From positions 3,157,590-3,221,589 of the forward strand of contig CM034608.1 of NCBI GenBank assembly GCA_020091685.1: a stretch of 64,000 nucleotides of DNA. Direction: 5' to 3'. This document shows, piece after piece, positions 10,648-23,300 of the stretch. Position numbers and translations under genes: made by a program. Each line of letters opens with the position of its first letter. Within the stretch, counting starts at the first letter, position 1. This stretch comes from Lutjanus erythropterus (Eukaryota; Chordata; Actinopteri; Lutjaniformes; Lutjanidae). The notes beneath the pieces were generated by a model. That model saw nothing but the letters and a program-made list of their open reading frames with translations, did not search any database and was not told where the DNA came from.

Positions 10648-10806
10648 GTGGCTGTAGCTCGGTTGGTAGAGCAGCTCAGTCATTCATTTCAGAGTTGGTG
10701 GTTCCTGTCATGTTGAAGTGCCTCTGAGCAAGATGCTGAATCCAAGATCGCTCCTGGCGCATGTGTATGAGGAAAAAAAAAGTGAAGGTGCTTTGGATAA
10801 AAGTGA
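10648..10806 (+). mobile_element. tRNA-derived SINE, degenerate
   Basis: GTGGCTGTAGCTCGGTTGGTAGAGC resembles a tRNA A box region, and GTTGGTGGTTCCTGTC is a damaged B box. The body contains AGTGCCTCTGAGCAAGATGCTGAA and ends GTGCTTTGGATAAAAG, the standard order of a widespread teleost tRNA-SINE. The B box lacks GTTCGA, so it is unlikely to be transcribed by Pol III. Confidence 0.75.
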
Positions 10807-10898
10807 AGTGTAAACTCTGGGACAAATGCAGCCTGGATGTTTGTGTTGTTGCTGTCCAACAGTGCTGTAAAAAGTACAGAGGAGGATTATGGACATGT

Positions 10899-11655
10899 GT
10901 GGAAATGTGAAATGCTGAGATGAAAGTTGAAATGTTGAGAATAAGGTTAAGATGTTGAAAATAAAGTTGAAGTGTGAAATGTGACATGTGAATCAAGTCT
11001 AAATGTCAAGAACAAAGCCGAATTGTTGAGAATAAAAAATCTAAACGGCAAGTATAAAGTCAAATCGTGAAATACTTAGAATAAAGTTGAACTGTTGAAA
11101 ATAAAGTCAAAATGTTGCAAACAAAGCAGAAATGTTGAGAATTAAATTGAAACGTCGACAATGAAGTCGAAATGTCGAGAAGACAGTCAAACTGTGAAAT
11201 ATTTAGAAGTTTGAAATTTTGATAATATGGTCAAAATGTCAAGAATAAAGTTGAAATGTTGAGAATATAGTTAGTCTGAAATGTTTAGGATGAAGCTGAA
11301 TTGTTGATAATATGGTCAAAATGTCAAGAATAAAGTACAAATGTGCAATGTTGAGAATAAAGTTGAAACATCAAGAATAAAGTCAAAGTGTTCAGAAAAC
11401 AGTTGACATGTTACAAATGAAGTCAGAACAAAGTTGAAATGTTGAGAATAAAGTTAACATGTTTGGAGTAAAGTCGAAATATTCAGTATAATGTTGAAAT
11501 GTTGAAAATAAAGCTGAAATCTCAAGAATAATATCTAGGTGCTGAGAATAAAGAATGAAGAAATAGGATACAAAGAATAAATGAATGTTGAACACTAAAG
11601 TCAAACTGTGAAAAGTTGAGGATAAAGCTGAAATGTTGAAAATTAAGACAGAATG
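10899..11655. repeat. minisatellite, 20-bp unit GTTGAAATGTTGAGAATAAA
   Basis: About 35 diverged copies of a 20-bp unit, with frequent variants (GTC for GTT, ATGTTGAAAATAAA). Single-unit deletions and some short units (GTGAAAT) are interspersed. It begins about 90 bp after the SINE. Confidence 0.8.
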
Positions 11656-13290
11656 TTAAGTACTGATTAATATAAAAGTACTTATTCTACAGAAAAAAAT
11701 GGTGATATTTTATTAAAGATGCCATTATTGAATTATTCCTGATGAATGAATGTGTACAGTCACTATTAGTTTACTGTCCAACCAAGAGTTGAACTCTGGA
11801 GTCATCAGATAGATCTGAAGGGAAGGATTATAATTTTAGCTCTTTTATAGTAATATAGTAATTTAATAGTGATTTAAATGAAACCATCAGGAGGTTAGAG
11901 GGAAAAATCCCTCTTTGGTAGAACTGTGACAACTCATAGTCTTCTGAAATGTTTGACAAGGAGACACAAGCCAAAAGGTTTGGGGACAACGCCACAACTT
12001 TTACATATAAAATCTAAAAATGTTTTAGAAGTACGAGCACCTGAACTTGCACAGGACTTGAGTACTTCCACCTCTGCTATCCACCATCTTAAATCCGCAG
12101 CTGCATCCCATTTCAGAAACCGCCTCCATGCGAGTCCACATTTCAAGCCCAGACGAGTCAGAACGAGTCAACGCAGCTGTCCCATTCCAAACATTCCTCC
12201 AAATGAGGCCAACAGATTCAGCCTCTTTTGCCTTCAGATTTGCACCCCAAAAATCTACTGTACACACTCATTTGTGAACCGTGAATTCAGGCGGTCGTCA
12301 CAAACTCGTGGCTGGTCATTTCCTTGTCCCTCGCAAAACACCTGAGGGGTTAATCCCAGCAGAAGAAAAGCTCTTTTATACCCTGGAATGAGTAGTTGTG
12401 ATGCTTCACTTCAACACATTGGACAACTGGTAAACTAAAACATAAATATTACTTAAATTTCTCTATCATGACATGCATAAGATTAAAAGGCCGGCAGTAT
12501 GTGCCACAGTTAGTAGATGACTGTCAGACTTTGTGAGGTGAAGAGGATCACTTGAATGCACCAGTGCTTTTGCTCTCTGAGTCAAGGGGCAGGATCTCAT
12601 GATAATACGTTGATTCATCTGTAGAGCATCTCAGCAGGGGACACTTCATTCTTCTGAAGAACACACCTTCACTCTTACAGCAGTCGAACAGAGAGTCCCT
12701 CAGTCGTCCCCTGCCTGCCGAGCTTCATTCCTCCCTCTCTGCTCTGCAGCCCAACATCCTGTATGTAAGGGGAATTCCACTCCAGTCCTTATGAGGACTC
12801 GTAGTAAGTTAAAAAAAAAAAAAAAAAAAAGGACTGTTGCATGTTGTTTTGGAGTTCCCCTACTCCTGGTAACCACAGCTGTTAAAAAAAAAAAAAAAAG
12901 AAGATCTTCCTTCACATGGAGGAGTAGTTCGAGTGTCCTGACTCATGTAATATTCAAGACTTTATCCCCTCATTTCAGAATCCATCTGCCTCACTGCTCG
13001 GTTCATCTCTGGGTCACCAGCAAGCCCAAGTCTATTTCCAATAAAACGAAGGGCCTCATGTAGGAAGCACCAGCGGATGAGCCGAACAATTCCCGATTTG
13101 AAAAATCTCTGGCATTAACCCATTTTCTACTTTGAATTTTCTCTTGTGTGCAAACCTGTCAGATGACTCGAGTACAGACAGTGACTCATTTGACTTGAAA
13201 TCATAGTGCCTTCATCTGAATAATTTAGAGTTTAAATTATGCAAAATTGAACTAAAAGAAAGTGTAATACAGTCCAAATCACCCATTCTT
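11656..13290. other. intergenic DNA, no gene recognised
   Basis: Holds two poly(A) runs (12811-12830 and 12884-12899). An open frame of 139 codons at 11926-12345 shows no recognisable domain and no splice or promoter context, so it is not called as a gene. Confidence 0.4.
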
Positions 13291-13295
13291 GAGAA

Positions 13296-14130
13296 CTGGG
13301 ACAAATCATGTCCGAACAAAAAAAAAAAAACAGCATTAAAAATTATTAACACTGACACCTATTTAAAAGAAAAAAAAAAGAAAATTATACTCTAAGGATT
13401 TATAGATATTTTAAATATGTGTGATTCATGAAATGTTTTGTCCAGAAAATCACAACTTCAAACAATTTAAAAACGTGTTAAAATCTAAAACCACCAATAT
13501 CAACTGATAACACAGGTGTAAAAAATTATACTCATCTTCATTTTTTGACTGATTTATTTTTATTAAAATGTCCCAGATTTCCATCAACTCTGTCAGATTT
13601 TTACAAATCACAATACAGCTTCAATTAAGCTACACCCTGAGGACCCCTGACTCACTTCTCACTGAAGGGCTACAGAGTCGACATGTTATTGTTTAGAACA
13701 CATCTGATAGAAATATTATTTAATGAATTTGTTGAAAAATAGAAAGTTTCCCAGTGCTTGAGCAGTATTCCTGCCTTTTTTTAAACCAGGAAGTGAGGCG
13801 GGGTCCTTAGGGTATAGCTGACCTTTTTTATGCCTGATTAAATCAGGATTTTGTAAAAATCTGACAATGTTGATGGAAATCTGGGACACAACTTTAAAGG
13901 GCCGACGTTTTTTTGTTTTTTTTTACGTTTTAAACTGTTCAATGTTTTGTATTCCTGTCTGCACAGAGCAAGTTCAAGGACTAAAAAATGAAGCAAACAA
14001 AAACATTTCATACATGACAAATATTTCACATGAATAAATCCTTAAAGAATAAGAGAGGAGAATTCTGATAAAAATTGGAATTAGAGTGTTTGTATTAATA
14101 ATTTAGTTTGTTGTTTTTGGTAGGACATGA
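13296..14130. mobile_element. large inverted-repeat (foldback) element
   Basis: The left arm begins GGGACAAATCATGTCC (13299) and the right arm ends GGACATGATTTGACCC (about 14123-14138), its inverse. Matching inverse pairs include CCCAGATTTCCATCAAC with GTTGATGGAAATCTGGG, and GGACCCCTGACTCACTT with the region AGTGAGGCGGGGTCC. The same family is present at 30917-31460. Confidence 0.65.
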
Positions 14131-14950
14131 TTTGACCCAATGATTTGTAAAACTTTCCTCAAGCTGAGAAGAGATTTAAAGATCTGTGACATCATCACAT
14201 TGTTAAGTCTAAAGGCTGAGGGGGAAGTTGTGGGCGGGGCCAGCAGGAGAAACACAATTGCACATACTCAGTGGGCCACATACCATGGAAGTAAATCTGA
14301 ATGCTAGAGAACTTTTTTGGCACGTGTGTTTTGGAAAATATCTGAGGTGAGATATGTCGATGCAGAAATCTTGATTAAGATCACCACTGCATAGTTTGAC
14401 AGTGACTTTTCAAATGTGGACCGGTGAGGCTCCTCCACCTGTCATCACATCAAACCCAGTTGTGATTGGCCTGGCGAGATCCAGGGCCCGTGGAAATATC
14501 TCAGAACAAGAGGGTGGCCAGTATCTGCCACAGCAGAGGAAACAAGAGCGCGCAGAGTCATCTTGTTTCCTCGCTTCTTCTTTTTATTGTTTGGTAAAAT
14601 TCTTGTGAATAACACTTGGCCACACACGGAGCGGAAAAGGCAGCCCTATAAGGCAAATTTTGGGACATTGATTTTGCTGCTGATGAAATCACACAAACTC
14701 CTTCCGTTTCATGAACATGTGGTATTCATCAGGCTGAAACAAGCGAGTTTGCTGAATCCGATTTGACTTGCATAGAACTTTTGTACAAACAAATCTTATC
14801 TTTATCTTGCATGCAACTGACCCTGATTTAAAAGATTCAAACAAAAATGTTGATGTTAACATGATGCAGCTAAATGAAGATGAATAGACAAAAGTAATTA
14901 TTTTCACTTAAAGCCTCTATGTGCCAAATATTTATGATCATAGCATCTTT

Positions 14951-16078
14951 TGGTAACACTTTATATTAAGGTACTTATAATGAGCATTATTTAATAGGTA
15001 CTGTGCTTTGTTGAATACTGATTCTGATTGGTCAATTAGCATTCTAAGGCCTGTTTTTTATTTATAGCAGACCATTGTTATGAAGAACAGACCACTGCTA
15101 TGGACACACTTTTGATCATAGACTCTAGAGGAGTAATAAAATCTGTTTTTTTTTTTTGCTACATAACCCTGTAACAAGCAGGATAACGTACAATAGCAGC
15201 ACTGTACATTATCCCTCACATAAGGCCCACATAATTTGCTTAGTAATACTAATGTGTGTTAATAAGACTATGTAAGTGTTAATAATAGCATTCTAAACAT
15301 GTTTCTTTCATTTGAAAACATTTATAAGCAGTCTGACTGCTTGAGAATGTTGATACAAGCCTTATGAATTTCTTACAATGGCTAATAATGGCATTACAAA
15401 CATATTTATTTAGATTAACTAAAATACCAATCATGTCTTTGTTAAACATTTATTAAGCTATTGTTGTTGCTTCATTAAGCTTTTTACATACTTCATTAGG
15501 CATTTAATAGCAGTTAACTATGCATTTTGGGGGTAACAGATCCAAAGTATGAACAATGCTTAATAAGGTTAATTAACCATTTATTAAGCAGTTATTAAGC
15601 AGTTAACTATGCATTTTTGGGGAGTACAGAATTGAAAGTGTGAACACTGCTTATTGAGTTAATTAATCCTTTATTATGCACCTGTTAACAGATTTTCTTT
15701 AAATTATTACTATTTTCAGGCTTGCTAAGGACTGGTAATAAATGCATAATAAAGGATGTAAAAATCCTGATAAAGCAACAAAACTTAGCAAAGGTTTAAC
15801 AATGACATCATAGATAAGTTAGTTAAATTAAGTTAATACATGTGTTTGTAATGGTATTAGAAACCCAAGACTTTTATTAACAGTCTAAAGCCATCTATAA
15901 ACTGCTAACAGGTTCTTATAAATGTCTTTAAAATCAATAAACAATAAACAATATATGTTTATTATGCTATTATTAACACAGTCTTGTTTACACATATTAT
16001 TGTAACAAGCATCTTACACAGTCCTTATAACTTATAAATTAAAGCGTATTACAAGCACATTAATAAAAAGTGTTACAG
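14951..16078. mobile_element. 1.1-kb DNA element with TGGTAACACTTT termini
   Basis: The left end TGGTAACACTTTATATTAAG and right end AAAAAGTGTTACAG are inverse (TKGTAACACTTT). ATCTTT flanks both sides (14945-14950 and 16079-16084), consistent with a 6-8 bp target duplication. The interior is a diverged array of TTATTAAGCAGTTAACTATGCATTTT-like segments. Related ends occur at 28200-28647 and 52043-52440. Confidence 0.65.
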
Positions 16079-17282
16079 ATCTTTCTAATTAGCAGTGAGC
16101 ATTGCTGTCGTATTACTGTACCACTGAGGGGTGCCAAGGTGGAAATGTTCAGACTGTACATGTAGTGGCTTTAATGGAACATGGAACTGAACACAGAAAA
16201 AAAAGGGCATGGTGGTGTCACCAGATAAAAGATGATAAAAGGGAGAAATTTATTAAACCAGGTTTGACAGGTCAATGTAAGTAACACAAAATAACTTTTC
16301 CTTTCATTAAATAAAAACACATGCCAGGATCTTTAAACCGCACCAACTGAAACAGAATTTAACACTCGTTTAATTTTTGGAGTCAAATCTGGGATTAGAA
16401 AAACTACAATATTTCAATTGAGAATTTTGATGAGAAAGCTGCACAGCACAACCACAAGAATTGATTCAGGTATGGGTTATCTATGTACAATACCGACCAG
16501 ATTTAACTTAAGACTGGGGTGAGCTGGGACTATTATAATGAAGACATGGGTGTTGACTGTTGACAGTGACTGGTTAGGGACAGACTATGAGAGAAAAATA
16601 ACACTAGATTTCATGCAATCAAACCTAAACTGGTTTTTCATGAAGTAATGGTGAAAGAAACTCTGTACATTCTGTTCTGGATGAGTTGTTATAGAAGCAT
16701 TATAGATCTAATCCTTTACTTTTCCCTCTGAGCAGGACATTGAAATGTCAAGACATTTTGTTTAGGAAAAAACACTCAAACACAGTTATTTCTTAGCAAA
16801 TTATTAATGTGTCTTACATGTTGGGATGACGTGGGTAATTAAAATATTGGTACATCTGCAACAAAGTCAAAACATTTGGCCTTAAAAGCAAAACCAAGAA
16901 ATTACCTCAAATTCACACTGTGAATGAGCCTACCAATCCAAACTTTGAGGTAAATTCAAGCAGTAAACTTCAATGAGCACACTTCAAAAAAAAATCTCTC
17001 TATCCCTCAAAAAGGAGCAGATTCAAACTCTATCCATTATATAAATACAATGACAAAAATATAAAGATGCTCCAAAATCACAGAGGTCATCCACAACATG
17101 CTCTGCATTAAAGTTATGGATGGCCTACAAGCTTCCATGACCACATGCGTGTACATGTGGGAATGAGTGTGTCGAACTACGTGTGGTTGATTGTTGCTAC
17201 TCTTGTATTCGCACGTGAGGATGCCGGGGGAAGGGAAAACTGTCAGGATTTTGGTCTTTCCATTGTGCGCACGGCATGAGCG
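16079..17282 (-). other. ptpa: probable ptpa 3' UTR and flank
   Basis: Sequence directly downstream (on the - strand) of the ptpa stop codon. The best AATAAA on the - strand is at 16254-16249, which would give a 3' UTR near 1.0 kb. No other gene is seen. The extent is inferred. Confidence 0.3.
16249..16254 (-). terminator. ptpa: candidate polyadenylation signal of ptpa
   Basis: AATAAA on the - strand (TTTATT on +), about 1.03 kb downstream of the stop codon. Positional inference only. Confidence 0.3.
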
Positions 17283-17357
17283 TCAAGGCTTCATTGGCTG
17301 GATGGACAGCAGGCTGCCGAATTTGAAGTGCTGGATCACAGGGAACTTCTCCAAACA
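17283..17357 (-). CDS. ptpa: ptpa coding exon 10 (terminal)
   Basis: Residues 301-324 ([20 protein letters not shown] then PMKP) and TGA stop at 17285-17283. Acceptor TTTGCAG. The C-terminus is about the same length as mammalian PTPA. Confidence 0.95.
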   Translation of the reverse strand, partial: CLEKFPVIQHFKFGSLLSIQPMKP

Positions 17358-20300
17358 CTGCAAATGGAAGAGGGAAAAAAAAGAGACTAACATAAGAAAA
17401 ACGAGCAAAAAATGGAGGGATTTAAATTAAAGATAGTTAAGGCACTGGTATGCTTCAAATAAAGGGCATGACAGGTCCAACAGTGCCTGAAACCTGTTTC
17501 TGTGCCTTGTCACTCTGTTCTCCCATAACAGTTGCGCAAACTTTGTACCCAGCAGAATCACAGTCAACGTTCTCCTTTCCGTTTTCCTGTACTTGGACAT
17601 GCTATGTGCTAGGCATGTCTATGTGAAAGAGAAAACCATATTCTGAAGTTGGTTAAAAGATAGGGATGCACCGATACCAACAGCAGTATCAGGTATCGGT
17701 CCGCTACTGTCCTCACGTACTCATACTCAAAACTACTCTGATACCTCATACCTGATACCACATCACGAAAAATAGCCACTCCACACATGCAACTTGATAA
17801 AACATCTAAAGAGCCAACACTATGTAGAGTTCAACAAGTTTGTTGATGCTTACCCTCTTTTTTGGTCACGCCATCATCAGCAACAGTCTCCACTAATGAC
17901 TGCAGTGACTTTGATGACTGTTTGTATGTAAAACTGAAACAACCTCTTTATTCTCCTGTTAATCTTCACCAAAACTGCCTGACAGCGCAGTACACCCACC
18001 TTCACTCTTGGGGTTCACAGCAGGATAAACTAAACTGTTGCACACATGGAACCGCAGTCATACCTGTCCCCCCTAAACAATGACAAGTAGGAATTAATTA
18101 GCTCTTAGACAAGAGGGACATGCATTCGATCTGGAAAGAAAATAGTATTGTTACATCCCTATTAAAAGATGTTGCTGGAGATGACATTAAAGATCGTGTA
18201 AAGCAACAGTAACTGTTTGTCACTGTCCACCCAGCCAAATTTGAATGACTAAAAAATATATAAAATCAGATCTCAAAACCATGAAAAAATTAGCAGTTTC
18301 CTTTGCTCTGAAATGCTGCATTTCCACTCCACTGTTTCTGTCAAACACCACTATGACCTGAAAACAACCTGAAACTGTCTAGTACCTTCTTTAGACATGT
18401 CCAGCCATGTTTGATGGGCTTCAGTTTGTTGGAACTGAAGTGAGCTGAAGTGAACTGCTGGACTGATTTCAACTGAGAGCGTCGCTGAAGGTATGTTTGT
18501 AACTGACTGTCAGGGAGGGTGAGGGAGGGTGGAGAGTGGGGGAGTGTTGGGGGACCATGGCTCCAGGGCATCACTGGCCCATGTTGCAGGTCTGCCCCAA
18601 AAATCCTGATCTGAAATTTTGAACAACTAAACAATTCAGTACTACATAGTTTTCAATCTTTATACATTTTTTTCAGTAACTATGTTCTAATGTGTAGAAT
18701 GTGTTTAGAAGAAAAACTAACTCCTAAGTAACTACTAATTCTCTGTATACAGACATGAAAAGAAAACCATACATTGGAGATGGTAAAAATGTTGCTGGGT
18801 GACCTGTAAAAGCCACATATGCTGATCAGCCACAACATTAAAACCACCTGTCTAAAATTATAATCTTGTGTAGCTTCCTCTCTTGCCACCAAAACAGCTT
18901 TGACCTATCGAAGCATGGACTCCACGAGACTTCTGAAGGTGTCCTGTGGTAGTCGTGTAAGTTGCTAGGTGGAGCCTCCATGGATCAGACTTGTTCCAGC
19001 ACATCCCACGGATGCTTGATCGGATTAAGATCTGGGGAGTTTGGAAGCCAACACCTTGTTAACACCAGGCCACCTTCGTCCATTGGCTCCTTGGTCCAGT
19101 TCTGACACTCAAGTGCCCATTTTAGGTGCTTTTGGCTTTGGACGGGTGGTTAAGCATGGGCACTGTGACTGGTCTCCAGCTATGCAGCTCCTTATGCAGC
19201 GATCTGTGATGCACTGCATGACACTAGGGTTGAGCTGATGGATGATACTATTGTCCATTGCAAGGGCTGACAGTCAATGAACACTGAGCCCTCTACCATT
19301 CTAACATTGAGATTTAAAAATCGTCTCTATTTGAGGCAGCATGTCCTCTCAGCGTTGCCATAGAGTTATTTCCTAACCTCTGTTTTTGACATGTGGGAGA
19401 GAAAACAAAAAGAAGCCGTTGCTGCTGTTACGGACATGTCGTACCGAGACCACAGCAACAACATCGTCACTCATTGCAATCTTTCAATGTGGACATAGTC
19501 ATATGTCAATTTGGTAGACATCACCCAACCCTATCTGACTCCTTTCTCAAAAAGCCAGCATGAACTTTTTCAGCAATTCGTACTACAGTAGCTCTTCTGA
19601 GGGATTGGCCCAGATGGTATAGGTATATTATAGCCTTCACTTCCTGTGTGCAGCAATGGGCTTTGGTTGCCCATACGCCTGTCACCAGTTCACCAGTTGT
19701 CTTTCCTTGGACCTCTTTCCTTGGTAAGTTCTAACCACTGCATACTGGGAACACCCCACAAGAGCTGTCGTTTTGAAAGATGCTCTGACTCAGTCCTCTA
19801 TCCATCATAATTTGGTGCTTGTCAGAGTCGTTTAGATATGTACACTTGCCCATTTATCCTGCTTCCAACACATCACCTTCAAGAACTGACAGTTCACTTG
19901 CTGCCTAATATATCCACCCCTTGACAGATGCTACTGTAATGAGATGATCAATGTTATTCACTTTACCTCTTGGTGGTTTTAATACTGGGGCTGATCACTG
20001 TCTAAGTCACATCAGTATCTCTGGAAGGCTCAGTCACCCACAAGGGAGGATGGCACAAAGTTCACCACTTCTTTTGTTAGACTGCATCAGCAAATAATCC
20101 AACAATTGGAACAACATTTCTCAATTGCAAGGAAATTAGGGATTTCACCATGTACAATTAGTACCATTTTTTAAAGTTTCAGACAAACATTTCAGAGAAA
20201 TCTCTGCACCTAAGGCCAAAAGCAAGGACAAAAACCAACACTGAATGTCTGTTACCTTTGACCCCTCAGGCAGCGCTGCATTAAGAACTGACAGGATTGT

Positions 20301-23300
20301 AGAGAGGATATTACTACATGGGCTCTGGAACACTTCAGAAAACCATTCTCGCTGTCAATTAACAAATGGCAGTTAGGACTCTACCATGCAAAGTATATAT
20401 ATAAACAACATCCAGAAACGCTGCCACTGACTGTTTTTGAAGATCGTGTTTGTCATGTCCTCTGGGCTTTTTTGCAATCAGGGTTGTGAATCACTCTACT
20501 GCATTTTTCTGTTACTCCAGTATTTATTTCAGACACACTGGTTACCTACAATTATAATTTACTAAGTGGAGAAAATATAAATATCTTGTCATTCATCATC
20601 AGGTGATGGAAGTTGTGGCAGTATCTGGTTACATACAGGGCCTTTGTCTTTACAACAGTCATTCAGTGAAGCCCAAACCAGGAGAACTAACCTTGACCTA
20701 AAGTGTTGCTGTTGACTCTTCCCACTGGCCTTTCACTGTGAGCATTTTCAAAATGGTCGGGGACCTGCCCAGACGAGGCTCTTTGTGCGTACGGACATGG
20801 ACACAGTTTTGGGGGGCAGGGGTGGGGGTTTTGGGTGTCTGCAGTGGGGGTTGGTAGGCTGTGCTGAGGGAACACGGTGGAATTGAACTCTTGTGTTCAG
20901 TCCGTCTGTCTGTGCACTGACATTATCAGTCATGATCATCTGGGCAGAACTGGGGTGGAAAAATATGCCTCTGATATTTAATCAATAAAAAAATGTAAAA
21001 TAATCAGAAGGTCATTGATCACAGATAAACTTCTCATACAAAACATTTCAAGGCTTTAATACTGTAGGTTATTCGTCAGTTATAAGAGAAAACTAGCTTA
21101 TTTGAATGTATTAACATAGACTGAATTAAGGTTTGGTGAAAAAAGTTATGGTAAAACCACTGACATCTAACTTAATCCCTGTTTGTACCCTTATTTGTTG
21201 TTCACGCTACATACAAATCACACTTTACATACTACTAATATTCTATATTTTTCTTATTATCAACAAATCCCAAGTGCAGATCCAAACTAACAATCAGTGT
21301 ATCTACTAATAAGTATTGTGTGTGTATCAAAGCCAGATAAATCTGCCTCCTCTGAACCAAAGCTCCATTGTTGTCCAAAAATGATTAAAAACACATCAGT
21401 TAGCCACACTGTTGCAATGTGTGACGTGTGCCTTCATTACCATGAACACACAGACTGTAGATAATTTGACTCAGTCCCACATACACTGTCCTGCTGTCTC
21501 AAATATTCACTAGAGCGCCAAATGTGGATTAATTCGCTGCTGAAAATAGTCCCTAACAGACGCACTATTTCCTCCCGTTTCAGTAACGTTTGATTAAAAA
21601 CTACATTGGCAAGATGTTTTAGGAAATCACTGAGCCTTTTTTAAAAATGCAACTATATACTATCTATTTTCTTGTAGACATACGTCTTCAGTTGGACTGC
21701 AGGGATAGAAAGCACTGGCCCCATTGACACCAAGCAACTAAATTTGGTGGCCAAAGTACATTTTTGATGGCCCAAATGTAACCATATGTCATATGGAAAA
21801 GGCAATTCAACTCAGCTTAACACAACCCTCTTTAACTGTGATACTGTGTTGTGTTGTTTTACCATGAATTGTGATTGTGTTTTCTAAGGACATTGTTTCT
21901 AATGAAACACTTGTTGGCTAACTGAGGAAACTTGGGGCACACAGTGCAGTATATTTCACACTTAAGGTTAATTTATGCTTAACGTTAACGATATGGACAG
22001 AGCCGTCTGTCCTTACTCTGACTTCACTTTGTCCGTATTTGTGCATGTTTTCTGAAAGCTTATGAATATGGACAAAACGGAGCAGTACCACTAGATATTG
22101 TGGGGGTCAATATAGCCAATAATTCTATTTAAAAAATTCTTAATTATTGGAACTGACATTTTGACACTGACATCAATTAGTTAGTGAAAAGAATCCTCCG
22201 TCCACCGCCATCACTTTTGTCTCTTTCTCAAGAGGTATGTTATTACAACCTCCTTCAGTGTTGCTATGTTTGTTGTTGTCAGAAAAGTTTGACTCTTTTT
22301 CTTTTTTCGGGTAACTATTAAATTTGTATGTTAAGGCAACACACAAATTAACCTTTATACGTGTCATATTCTCAACACTTAAACTCCTGCTTCCATTAGC
22401 TCCTAAATTTGTATTTTGGTTCTTCTATAAGGATTGTGTCAGCAGTTTGAGTAGTTTTAGCAAACCTAAAACTTTAGTTGCCCAGACATATCAGTAGCTA
22501 GCTGGTGACGAGTATTGTTTGCTGCTTTCATATAATTTTGAACTAAAAGGTGTGGTGGAATTAGGATGTTTGTGGATGTAACATTGTGTTGGTAAAGGCT
22601 CGCAGTATGGGGATAAAACTTGGTAGCCACAGGGAGCCAACTACAAGGAATATTTTGTGGCCACAGGCCACGTCCAGACACTGATTCCAATATCTGGACT
22701 CTGTGTATCAGCTGATATTGAGTACCAATCCACTGCCAGTGTGTTTAGAAAATATGTATACTGTTTTTTTTAACACCTGTATACTACTAACCCTGTATGG
22801 ATGTGATATGATTGCTGGTATTGGTTTATGGCCTGGCTCAGTTTTTGTAAAGCATGAACAAGTATATACAGAGAATGAATGCCATATAACATGACTTCAC
22901 CATTCTGGGAAAAAATAAACGAGCACAGTTGTTTTCCCCCCAGGAATGTGAAGGCATGACCTGCCCTACTCTGGCTCTAATTTGCCTTTGTTGGTTTGGG
23001 TCAATTGGGTTGGCTGGGTTTAGGCATGAGAAGTGTGATTAGGTAGGGTTCGGGTAAGAGTATCAGGGTAATCCATCAGAGACAGAGAAGGGTGGCTCAT
23101 GCCTACACCATCCTGGAAGAAAAAATCCTGTGTATGGGACACTTCTGGGAAGTAGCAGGAACCCATTTCGGGGTTAATAAATTATGTGGAATCTGATTGG
23201 TGCATAGACTCCATTTACCACCACTTTATGCAGTATCTGAGGCATTTTCCATGCTGGTATTGGAACAACAGAGCTAAGAGCCACAGACAGGCTATATGAG

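Noticed and set aside
10648-10720. Possible tRNA gene
   Set aside because: The A and B box-like sequences are degenerate, no cloverleaf can be completed, and the downstream body is that of a SINE.
10899-11655. CRISPR-like repeat array
   Set aside because: Units are contiguous and diverged with no unique spacers, and the DNA is vertebrate; it is a minisatellite.
11926-12345. 139-codon open frame on the + strand
   Set aside because: The longest non-repeat frame in the intergenic region, but with no recognisable domain, biased composition or promoter/splice context. A frame of this length can arise by chance in 64 kb.
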